A stretch of 48,995 nt of DNA from Citrobacter freundii. Its GTDB lineage: Bacteria > Bacteroidota > Bacteroidia > Chitinophagales > Chitinophagaceae. The notes beneath the pieces were generated by a model. The model was not told where the DNA came from, searched no databases, and worked only from the letters and a program-made list of their open reading frames with translations. The stretch is taken from the NCBI GenBank assembly GCA_003243445.1, contig QFQQ01000048.1:1-48995 (forward strand), read 5' to 3'. Numbering within the stretch: position 1 is the stretch's first letter; every line of letters starts with the position of its first letter. The translations under genes and the position numbers were made by a program. Below are positions 42,463-48,995 of this stretch, piece by piece.

Positions 42463-43038
42463 ATGGCAAATACAAAAACTCCCGCCCGGACGAAAAAGAA
42501 ATCGCAGGCAGGCGCTGGTGCTGGAAATACTGAACTGGAAAAGTTTTTCCTGGATGCCGTGAAAGATCTTTACTGGGCTGAAAAGCATCTGACGAAAGCG
42601 TTGCCAAAGATGCGCGACGCGGCAACGACGGAACAGTTGCAATCGGCAATTGAAGAACACATCGCCCAGACTGAAGAACATGTTGCACGTTTGGAGCAGG
42701 TCTTTGAGATCCTCGGCGAAAAAGCGCAGGCTAAAAAATGTGATGCGATGGAAGGTCTTGTTAAAGAAGGTGAATCCATCGTAGAAGAGACTGAAGAAGG
42801 TTCACTGACCCGCGACGTTGGTATTATTGCCGCTTCACAAAAAGTGGAGCATTATGAGATCGCCTCTTACGGCACACTGGTGCAACTGGCTATGACCATT
42901 GGTCAGGCTGAAGTGGCGGAAATCCTGGCTAAAACGCTGGATGAGGAAAAGCAAACGGATGCAAATCTTACATCTATCGCAGAAAATAATATTAATTACG
43001 AAGCAGAGCAAGAAGGTGAAACGGAAGATGACAACTGA
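42463..43038 (+). CDS. YciE/YciF-type ferritin-like protein (DUF892)
   Basis: The 191-residue protein begins with a Lys/Thr/Ala-rich tail (ANTKTPARTKKKSQAGAGAG), then the DUF892 four-helix bundle. The helices read LEKFFLDAVKDLYWAEKHLTKALPKM, LQSAIEEHIAQTEEHVARLEQVFEILG, VGIIAASQKVEHYEIASYGTLVQLA and VAEILAKTLDEEKQTDANLTSIA. The DLYWAE, EHxxQTxxHVxRL and KVEHYEIA motifs supply the Glu/His metal ligands. Relatives are induced by osmotic and stationary-phase stress; function is uncertain. It is followed by a strong terminator (43048-43071). Confidence 0.93.
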   Translation: MANTKTPARTKKKSQAGAGAGNTELEKFFLDAVKDLYWAEKHLTKALPKMRDAATTEQLQSAIEEHIAQTEEHVARLEQVFEILGEKAQAKKCDAMEGLVKEGESIVEETEEGSLTRDVGIIAASQKVEHYEIASYGTLVQLAMTIGQAEVAEILAKTLDEEKQTDANLTSIAENNINYEAEQEGETEDDN

Positions 43039-43047
43039 TCCGTTAGT

Positions 43048-43077
43048 ATAAAGGGGCGAAAGCCCCTTTATTGTTTT
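43048..43077 (+). terminator. terminator of the DUF892 gene
   Basis: ATAAAGGGGC (43048-43057) pairs perfectly with GCCCCTTTAT (43062-43071) across a GAAA tetraloop, with TGTTTTTA following. Confidence 0.9.
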
Positions 43078-43143
43078 TATAACTATTCCGCATTTGTATT
43101 TCGGTGGTTGGAATGAATCATTTACGAATGCCGACCGGCAAAT

Positions 43144-43181
43144 GAAAAGCGGCAGCAGGAATTATCCAGCTGCCGCTTTTC
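43144..43181. terminator. two-way terminator hairpin
   Basis: GAAAAGCGGCAGC (43144-43156) pairs perfectly with GCTGCCGCTTTTC (43169-43181). It ends 24 bases from the convergent DUF2383 gene, with A- and T-runs on both sides, so it suits termination of the minus-strand gene and perhaps both. Confidence 0.8.
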
Positions 43182-43204
43182 GCATCTTCAAATATCGATC
43201 TCGA

Positions 43205-43663
43205 TTAACTGGCTGCATCCCGCAATGCTTTGATCTTATCATGCGCAGATCTGATATCCGATGCCTGATCAGATACAAGGCTCAACGCTTCTCCTGACAG
43301 TTTTCCATCTTTCAGGGCAGTTTCGTATGCTTTTTTGATAGCATCTTCGCCACGTTCTGCTTCTGCAAGTATGCTCTTGCGGTCAGAGCCGCCAAAGAGT
43401 GACTTTATATCGATCCATGCACGGTGCAGTGTACCTGCAAAGCTATTATCTGTCTCGGGTTCTCCATCGGCTGCTGCAACGAGCGCGGTGAGTTCCTGCG
43501 AGAACTTCCTGCTTTGTGTTGCGTATTCCTGGAACAGCGCTTTGAGGTCAATATTTTCATCTTTGATATCTGCCAGTGCTTTTTCAAAACCTGCGATGCG
43601 GTCATTGTTGATCTCGATGAGCTCATTCAATACACTGTTTCTTGTAGCTGTCATTGTTGCCAT
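43205..43663 (-). CDS. PA2169-family four-helix-bundle protein (DUF2383)
   Basis: The 152-residue protein is almost wholly helical. RNSVLNELIEINNDRIAGFEKALADI opens it, matching the DUF2383/PA2169 pattern LxxLIxxNxDxxxGFxxA. DLKALFQEYATQSRKFSQEL, FAGTLHRAWIDIKSLFGGSDRKSILAEAERGEDAIKKAYETAL and a final coiled segment follow. GEDAIKxxYxxAL is the second family signature. This ferritin-like protein is often found with DUF892 proteins under general stress, and its function is unknown. An ATG three codons later is an alternative start. No signal peptide. Confidence 0.88.
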   Translation of the reverse strand: MATMTATRNSVLNELIEINNDRIAGFEKALADIKDENIDLKALFQEYATQSRKFSQELTALVAAADGEPETDNSFAGTLHRAWIDIKSLFGGSDRKSILAEAERGEDAIKKAYETALKDGKLSGEALSLVSDQASDIRSAHDKIKALRDAAS

Positions 43664-43890
43664 AGTTAATGTTTTTATACAGGTAAGAAATCAAGTAACA
43701 TGCCATCATCAGGTTGCTTGTGAAACAAGGACTATTAATGTTTAATCCGTTTGCGAGGGCGATAAGGTGTATTGGAGCTGAACCGCAGTCTCGAAGCGAA
43801 TAATGGATTTAGTGAAAAGATCAGGTGGATCTTCCCCTGTAAATCCGGATTCGGCAGCTTGTTCAAAAGCGAATCGCCATTATGCGGCAA

Positions 43891-44307
43891 TTATTCCGCA
43901 GACTTGGTTGTGAGAAATGTTGCAAACCGCTCGATGATCTCATAACATGCTGTCCATGGTGGCCATTGAACAGGTAGATGTGGCGGATGAATGATCTTGT
44001 ATTGTGCGCTGATAACGCCGTGTCCCGCCACTGTGATCTCCATTCCCTGGTTCACGAGCGGCACGGTACACATGGCCCAATGCGAAGAAGCGGATCTTGC
44101 CGCATCAATCGCCAGTTGTTTGGAAGATGTCGGAGCATAAAGATCGAAATCATGCGAGGGTTCGCGGAGCACTTTGTGACAGAGCGGGTGGTGCCGGAAC
44201 TGCCGTTGCAGTAAGCCTGCCGTCGCAAGTTCTGCAAATGCAAGCGTCTCTCCATAGTTGGACAGGATGGTGCACACAGAATGTACCAGTACAGATGATG
44301 AGATCAT
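43891..44307 (-). CDS. hypothetical; divergent CinA-C-like protein
   Basis: The 138-residue frame starts at ATG 44307; the longer frame to 44502 runs into the uvrA-like gene and is discounted. ETLAFAELATAGLLQRQF (residues ~20-37) recalls the CinA C-terminal motif (TIAFAESATAGRLA), where the usual catalytic serine is replaced by leucine (AEL in place of AES). The middle (SSKQLAIDAARSASSHWAMCTV) and the final GVISAQYKIIHPPHLP segment align only loosely. If the family call is right the amidase activity is probably lost. It is divergent from the uvrA-like gene and lies in a group of stress genes. No membrane or signal segment. Confidence 0.4.
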   Translation of the reverse strand: MISSSVLVHSVCTILSNYGETLAFAELATAGLLQRQFRHHPLCHKVLREPSHDFDLYAPTSSKQLAIDAARSASSHWAMCTVPLVNQGMEITVAGHGVISAQYKIIHPPHLPVQWPPWTACYEIIERFATFLTTKSAE

Positions 44308-44506
44308 AGATCTTTTGTGACAAAAAAAAGACCATTGCTGTTTAGCCAGTATGATCGCGGGATTCCGGGGCAGGTTTGAGGAACTGTTTTCTCTATCAGG
44401 GTGTATGTGGTGGAATGACCACACATTGTTGGTTCGTGGATGCCAGGATATTTTGAATCGGGCTGTTGGATTTTCCGAAGGTATAATTGCTGAACTTCGC
44501 ATTCTT

Positions 44507-46999
44507 ATGAAGCATGAACAATTCTACGGTAAAGGTTTTGTGGAAGTGAAAGGTGCGAAAGAACATAACCTTAAAAATATAGATCTGAAGATCCCGCGTG
44601 ATGCATTGGTGGTGTTCACCGGTATTTCCGGATCAGGTAAATCATCCCTGGCTTTCGGAACACTATATGCCGAAGCGCAACGGCGTTATCTTGAATCGGT
44701 ATCACCTTATGCAAGACGATTGTTTCATCAGATGTCAGTGCCACAGGTAGAGGAGATAACCGGACTGCCACCGGCAGTTGCTTTACAACAACAACGTGGC
44801 GGCAGTTCCAACCGTTCTACATTGGGAAGTGTAACAACGATCTCCAACCTGCTGCGTATGCTTTATTCCCGCGCTGGAGATTATCCAAAGCACCAGGGAA
44901 TTCTATATGCTGAATCTTTTTCACCCAATACGCCACAGGGTGCCTGCCCGCGTTGTCATGGGCTCGGCCGTATTTATGATGTAACGGAAGAATCAATGGT
45001 GCCGGATCCATCCCTTTCCATACGGGAGCGTGCTGTGGCAGCCTGGCCTACTGCCTGGCATGGACAGAACCTGCGCGATATATTGATCACTCTTGGTTAT
45101 GATGTTGACAAACCATGGAAGAGCCTGCCCAAAAAGGATCGTGACTGGATCTTATTTACCGAAGAACAACCGACGGTGCCCGTATATGCCGGCTTCACAC
45201 ATGAGGAAGTGAAACGCGCGATCAAACATAAGATCGCGCCGAGTTATAAGGGAACGTTCACGAGTGCGCGTAAGCATGTACTGCAGACGTTTGCGAATTC
45301 CCAGAGCGCCATGCTGAAAAAGCGTGCGCAGCAATACATGGTGGCGTCCGATTGTCCCGTATGTAACGGGAAACGTTTGAAGAAAGAAGCGTTATCGGTG
45401 AAATTTGAGGGTTATGATATCGCAGAAATCAGCGCTTTATCTCTCGAAGAATTACATGCACTTTTATTGCCGTCCGTTCAGCACGCAGACAGCAACGATC
45501 AGCAACAGCAGGTAAAGCAGCGGATCGGTGAAGATATTGTTGCAAGACTTAACGTGCTGTTGCGATTAGGACTCGGTTATCTTTCCCTTGACCGGAGCAC
45601 GCCAACCTTGTCGCCAGGCGAATTACAACGATTGCGGCTTGCCACACAAGTGCGCGCAAATCTATTCGGAGTGGTGTATGTGCTTGATGAACCTTCAGCC
45701 GGGCTTCACCCTTCTGATACGGAAGCATTGCTGGAAACACTGGATCTGTTGAAAGCAGCAGGCAATTCGCTTTTTGTGGTGGAACATGACCTGGAAGTGA
45801 TCCGTCATGCTGACTGGATCGTGGATGTAGGACCTCTCGCCGGGCAGCATGGTGGCCAGATCTTATACAGTGGATTGCCAGAAGGGTTGAAGAATATTGA
45901 GACTTCGCTCACAAAGAATTATTTGCTGCAGCAACGGCCTGTGGTATCAAAAGAACGACCGCAACAAGGCTGGCTGAAACTGGAGAATGTATCGCGCAAT
46001 AATCTCGATGGATTGAATATTCAATTTCCATTGGGTATTATGACGGCGGTCACCGGTATTTCGGGTTCCGGTAAGTCAAGCCTTGTCAGTCAGGCGCTCG
46101 TTGAACTGGTAGCGGCAGCACTTGGGCAGGAGCTGGTGCCGGAAAAAGAAGAAAGTAGCGAATGGGAAGAGAAACCTGTGGAAACGAAAAGTGGAAGCAT
46201 TACCAGTGGTATGGAACGGATCTCAAGAATGGTACAGGTGGATCAGAAGGCGATCGGCAGAACACCACGCTCAAATCTCGCAACGTATACCGGGTTGTTT
46301 GATCACGTCCGAAAGATCTTTGCTTCAACAAAGCTGGCAAAGCAACGTAAGTATGATGCAGGCTTCTTTTCATTTAATCTTCCAAAGGGGCGATGCCCGA
46401 ATTGTAACGGTGAAGGGTTTGTGATGGTTGAGTTGTTATTCCTCCCGAGTGTGTATACACCGTGCCCGGTTTGTCATGGAGCACGCTACACAACAAAGAC
46501 ACTTGAAGTAAAATACCGCGATAAAAATATTGCGGAAGTATTGGGATTGACGGTTGACGAAGCTGCCGTGTTTTTTGAAAATGAAGAAACGGTGCTGCGT
46601 TCTTTACAGGTATTAATGGAAGTGGGGCTTGGTTATCTCAAACTTGGTCAGCCGGCAACGGAGCTTTCAGGTGGTGAGGCCCAGCGGATCAAACTGGCGA
46701 CTGAACTGCAGCGTGTTGGTAAAGGTAATACGCTGTACGTTCTTGATGAGCCAACGACAGGTTTGCATCCATTTGATGTGGAGAAGTTATTAAAGCAATT
46801 GCATCGCCTGGTTGATGCCGGTAATACAGTTATCCTTGTCGAACATAATATGCGTGTGATCGCAGGAGCAGACTGGGTGATCGAAATAGGACCGGAAGCA
46901 GGAGTGAAAGGCGGGAAGGTGGTAGTGGAAGGAACTCCGAAGGAAATTGTGGTAAGAGGAAAAGGAAAGACGGCTCCGTATCTTAAGAAGGTAATGTGA
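44507..46999 (+). CDS. short UvrA paralogue (UvrA2/DrrC-like ABC ATPase)
   Basis: The 830-residue protein starts at ATG 44507 (MKHEQFYGKGFVEVKGAKEHNL); 52 earlier codons in frame lack family character. Two ABC cassettes are visible: GISGSGKSSLAFGT with LSPGELQRLRLATQ, and GISGSGKSSLVSQ with LSGGEAQRIKLATEL. Each is interrupted by a zinc module (CPRCHGLG/CPVCNGKRL and CPNCNGEG/CPVCHGARY). At 830 residues it is shorter than canonical UvrA (about 940) and lacks the full UvrB-binding insertion. This matches the UvrA2/DrrC group linked to drug or damage tolerance rather than the housekeeping repair protein. It is divergent from the CinA-like gene. Confidence 0.88.
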   Translation: MKHEQFYGKGFVEVKGAKEHNLKNIDLKIPRDALVVFTGISGSGKSSLAFGTLYAEAQRRYLESVSPYARRLFHQMSVPQVEEITGLPPAVALQQQRGGSSNRSTLGSVTTISNLLRMLYSRAGDYPKHQGILYAESFSPNTPQGACPRCHGLGRIYDVTEESMVPDPSLSIRERAVAAWPTAWHGQNLRDILITLGYDVDKPWKSLPKKDRDWILFTEEQPTVPVYAGFTHEEVKRAIKHKIAPSYKGTFTSARKHVLQTFANSQSAMLKKRAQQYMVASDCPVCNGKRLKKEALSVKFEGYDIAEISALSLEELHALLLPSVQHADSNDQQQQVKQRIGEDIVARLNVLLRLGLGYLSLDRSTPTLSPGELQRLRLATQVRANLFGVVYVLDEPSAGLHPSDTEALLETLDLLKAAGNSLFVVEHDLEVIRHADWIVDVGPLAGQHGGQILYSGLPEGLKNIETSLTKNYLLQQRPVVSKERPQQGWLKLENVSRNNLDGLNIQFPLGIMTAVTGISGSGKSSLVSQALVELVAAALGQELVPEKEESSEWEEKPVETKSGSITSGMERISRMVQVDQKAIGRTPRSNLATYTGLFDHVRKIFASTKLAKQRKYDAGFFSFNLPKGRCPNCNGEGFVMVELLFLPSVYTPCPVCHGARYTTKTLEVKYRDKNIAEVLGLTVDEAAVFFENEETVLRSLQVLMEVGLGYLKLGQPATELSGGEAQRIKLATELQRVGKGNTLYVLDEPTTGLHPFDVEKLLKQLHRLVDAGNTVILVEHNMRVIAGADWVIEIGPEAGVKGGKVVVEGTPKEIVVRGKGKTAPYLKKVM

Positions 47000-47037
47000 A
47001 TTAGGGGTCGGATGCTGGCCGAAGCTCATAATAACGG

Positions 47038-47065
47038 ATCATGATCATTGTTTTACGATCATGAT
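47038..47065. terminator. two-way hairpin between convergent genes
   Basis: ATCATGATC (47038-47046) and GATCATGAT (47057-47065) form a perfect 9-bp stem with a T-rich loop, between the uvrA-like gene and the convergent oxidoreductase gene. No long T-run follows. Confidence 0.5.
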
Positions 47066-47123
47066 ACTAACGCAAATGGAGATCCCTGCTGGCCTGTGCG
47101 AATAAAATTGTTTGTAAGTATTA

Positions 47124-48071
47124 TCAACCCTTTTGCCATTCACCGAATGCCCGTATAAATTCTTCCTGGTTGCGGTTTACATTATGCAGGATCAGCCGTT
47201 GGATGCCGATATCCTTATACTCATTGATCAGCTGTTTCATTTGAGAAAGCTGAGTGATGATAGGGATTTGTTGTGCTACATCTTCCATGGAAATTATCAG
47301 AGAAGCTTCATCAAATTCTTCCGTGGTGTGAAGGTCGGCGAGTTTTTCTTTGGGGAGCATATTTGATCGCCATTGGTCATGCGCACCATTGATCGCCTCT
47401 TCTTTTGTAGAGCCGAAGCTGAAGCAATACTGTGCATAGACGGGCTTGTCTTTTCCTCCGTGCACCGCAAACGCATTCATCTTATGTTCTACTTCATGGG
47501 GATCGCCTGCAGTGGTGATCAGTCCGTCTGCCCACTGGCCCGCCCAGCCGGAGGTTTCTTCAGATATGGCTGCGCAGAATAAAGGCGGAAGCTCCTTTGG
47601 TAAAGTAAAGAGCGTGGCATCTTTGATGCTGACCAGCCCCTTAAAGCTCACTTCCTTTCCGCTCAATAATTCTCTTATAACAGAAACGCATTCCAGCAAT
47701 CGCTGATCTCTTTGCTCTTTCGATGGCCATGGATCACCAGTAATGGACTCATTGATCGCTTCCCCACTACCAAGTTCTATGCTGTAGCGTGAAGGAAACA
47801 TTTCTGCGATCGTTGCGATCGCCTGCGCCACTATTGCCGGATGATAACGCTGTCCCGGCGCGCAGACCATACTAAAAGGAATTGAAGTTGCCTGCATCGC
47901 AGCAGCGATCCATGCAAAGGAAAAACCGCTTTGTCCCTGCCGTTCACTCCAGGGATGAAAATGATCCGAGCTATGAATGGCATCAAACCCCGCTAATTCT
48001 GCGTGTTGAACATAGCGTAGCAATTCCGATGGACTGAACTGTTCATGTGAAGCATGATAAGCGATCTGCAT
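47124..48071 (-). CDS. LLM-class flavin oxidoreductase (TIGR03885-like)
   Basis: The 315-residue protein starts at ATG 48071 (MQIAYHASHEQFSPSELLRYVQHAELAGFDAIHSSDHFHPW), the normal opening of this family. A start at 48116 is possible but adds a basic leader. The luciferase-like TIM barrel shows SSDHFHPWSERQGQSGFSFAWIAAAMQAT, VCAPGQRYHPAIVAQAIATIAEMFPSRYSIELGSGEA and WAGQWADGLITTAG. These match the FMN/F420-dependent group named TIGR03885 or the related TIGR03557. Substrate is unknown. It is often found in the same stress-gene neighbourhoods as DUF892 proteins. It is convergent with the uvrA-like gene. Confidence 0.88.
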   Translation of the reverse strand: MQIAYHASHEQFSPSELLRYVQHAELAGFDAIHSSDHFHPWSERQGQSGFSFAWIAAAMQATSIPFSMVCAPGQRYHPAIVAQAIATIAEMFPSRYSIELGSGEAINESITGDPWPSKEQRDQRLLECVSVIRELLSGKEVSFKGLVSIKDATLFTLPKELPPLFCAAISEETSGWAGQWADGLITTAGDPHEVEHKMNAFAVHGGKDKPVYAQYCFSFGSTKEEAINGAHDQWRSNMLPKEKLADLHTTEEFDEASLIISMEDVAQQIPIITQLSQMKQLINEYKDIGIQRLILHNVNRNQEEFIRAFGEWQKG

Positions 48072-48202
48072 AATCTGTAATGATTTCTTCCGGAATGATC
48101 GCACAAACAATGCCATCGCGATGACTATTAACTTGTTCAGGGAAAACACTGATAAATCACCGCAACAAACGGAAAGGCATAAAATTAGCTGCATACGTGT
48201 CT

Positions 48203-48478
48203 ATGGAAACAGAACAGATAATAGGGATCGCTGCGGGCATTTGTACCGGCATGTCTTTATTGCCGCAACTGGTAAAGATCAAAAAAGAAAAGCAGGCGAA
48301 CGGCACTTCGAACGGAATGCTAGCGATACTGTTATTGGGTTTGATCGGCTGGATCATATATGGGATCATGCGGAAGGATTACCCGGTGATCATTACAAAT
48401 GCGTTTTCACTGGTCATTAATATTTGGATCGTGATCCTTTCTGTAAAATATAAGGAGATTGCTGTTAAGAAGGAGTGA
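48203..48478 (+). CDS. SemiSWEET-type sugar transporter
   Basis: The 91-residue protein has three hydrophobic helices: IIGIAAGICTGMSLLPQLVKI (with the PQ motif), MLAILLLGLIGWIIYGIM and VIITNAFSLVINIWIVILSV. This is one MtN3/SWEET three-helix unit; a functional transporter is a homodimer. The helix-2 GWIIYG and helix-3 N residues are typical. It should carry a small sugar across the inner membrane. The ATG at 48203 is used; a GTG at 48197 adds two residues. It is divergent from the oxidoreductase gene (131 bases). Confidence 0.88.
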   Translation: METEQIIGIAAGICTGMSLLPQLVKIKKEKQANGTSNGMLAILLLGLIGWIIYGIMRKDYPVIITNAFSLVINIWIVILSVKYKEIAVKKE

Positions 48479-48629
48479 GGGTTTACTCGATGTTGTTAGT
48501 TGATGCACTTGCACTATGAGTTGAACTTCACATAAACTTAACCTTTAAAGGTCAATGCCGGCTGGTTAGCCATAGGGTTTGTCTCTTTGAGGTGGCTCCC
48601 TTTTGCAGATTGGGATCGCGCATTCTCTT

Positions 48630-48856
48630 CCCACAATTAAAATTGTGGGCTAATCGCACACCCCGCTGTGCGCAATATTTATCGCACCTGCCAGCCCTTC
48701 GAATAATTCGTCGAACCTCAACGACCTGCATAGCCCACAATTTCAATTGTGGGGTGGAGGAGATTGCGAATGAAAGGCGTTGTAGGGGATTTGCAAACCA
48801 ACCGCTCTATGAGGTAAAAATCCTCTGTTAAGGAAGCGCTGGCCGCGCATTTTCTT
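48630..48856 (-). repeat. 227-bp palindromic repeat, copy C (inverted)
   Basis: The core at 48630-48753 (124 bp) has the same paired palindromes as the left copies, in reverse orientation: CCCACAATTAAAATTGTGGG at the left and CCCACAATTTCAATTGTGGG at the right. A perfect CGAATAATTCG lies in the middle. The ~103 bases after it match the spacer of copies A and B in reverse complement. It starts 152 bases after the SemiSWEET gene, in a stretch with no gene. Confidence 0.85.
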
Positions 48857-48995
48857 CCCATAATTAAAATTGTGGGCTAATCGCACACCCGACTGTTCGC
48901 AATGTTTACCACAACCGCCAGCCCTTCGAACAATCCGTCGAACCTCAACGACCTGCATAGCCCACAATTTCAATTGTGGGTGGAGGAGATTGCGA
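48857..48995 (-). repeat. 227-bp palindromic repeat, copy D (cut by window end)
   Basis: The core at 48857-48980 (124 bp) begins exactly 227 bases after copy C. Its first palindrome has one changed base (CCCATAATT) and its central one is degenerate (CGAACAATCCG). The spacer TGGAGGAGATTGCGA begins as in copy C and runs off the window, so more units may follow. Confidence 0.85.

Noticed and set aside
44308..44502. Upstream extension of the CinA-like frame, and the extension of the uvrA-like frame from 44351
   Set aside because: The two extensions overlap head-on and neither looks like its family; internal ATGs at 44307 and 44507 give normal N-termini.
1..48995. tRNA, rRNA and known riboswitch genes
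   Set aside because: No cloverleaf, rRNA core or recognisable riboswitch motif was found by eye on either strand; a covariance-model search could still find weak cases.

Overview
The window looks like a piece of chromosome from a Bacteroidota bacterium, most likely of the Chitinophagaceae type. The grounds are an ECF sigma factor / FecR anti-sigma / SusC / SusD cassette, many lipoproteins and signal peptides of Bacteroidota style, TAnnTTTG- or TAnnTTTA-like promoter boxes, weak Shine-Dalgarno sequences with several TTG starts, and dispersed intergenic repeats of the CTGCGAAATCTGCG type. No rRNA, tRNA, CRISPR array, prophage or complete insertion sequence was recognised.

Layout. 1-3.4 kb holds housekeeping and accessory genes (a JmjC/cupin-like oxygenase, a SAM methyltransferase, an exported DinB-like protein, a small lipoprotein). 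3.4-5.9 kb looks like the scar of a polymorphic-toxin locus: an Rhs core remnant, another fragment, a stand-alone CdiA-CT-like nuclease domain behind a strong terminator, and a candidate immunity protein. 6.1-9.0 kb carries an M13 metallopeptidase lipoprotein and a divergent ribose-5-phosphate isomerase A. It is followed by two tandem copies of a 227-bp palindrome-bearing repeat, whose relatives reappear in inverted orientation at 48.6-49.0 kb.

9.8-19.5 kb is a surface-glycan island: eight glycosyltransferase-fold genes, many in tail-to-tail pairs with overlapping 3' ends, and an MsbA-like ABC exporter. 19.9-22.3 kb contains a SnoaL-like secreted protein, a tiny lipoprotein and a REC-PAS-histidine kinase fusion. 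22.6-31.6 kb is a sigma/FecR/SusC/SusD/TlpA nutrient-uptake locus with no recognisable hydrolase. It ends in a very large inverted repeat built of about 10-bp units. 31.9-33.4 kb is an SDR oxidoreductase with its TetR regulator, where three matching operator-like sites can be seen. 33.6-40.2 kb holds a second TlpA-like protein, a MacB/FtsX-type permease, an M28 peptidase, a frameshifted DinB gene and a truncated alpha/beta hydrolase.

40.4-48.5 kb looks like a stress-survival group: a FAD-Rieske oxidoreductase, a 56-residue small protein, a YciE/YciF (DUF892) protein, a PA2169-type four-helix bundle protein, a CinA-like protein, a short UvrA paralogue, a TIGR03885-type LLM oxidoreductase and a SemiSWEET transporter.

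All functions are inferred by reading motifs in the translated sequence. No database search was run, so family names are recognition calls and substrates are generally unknown.
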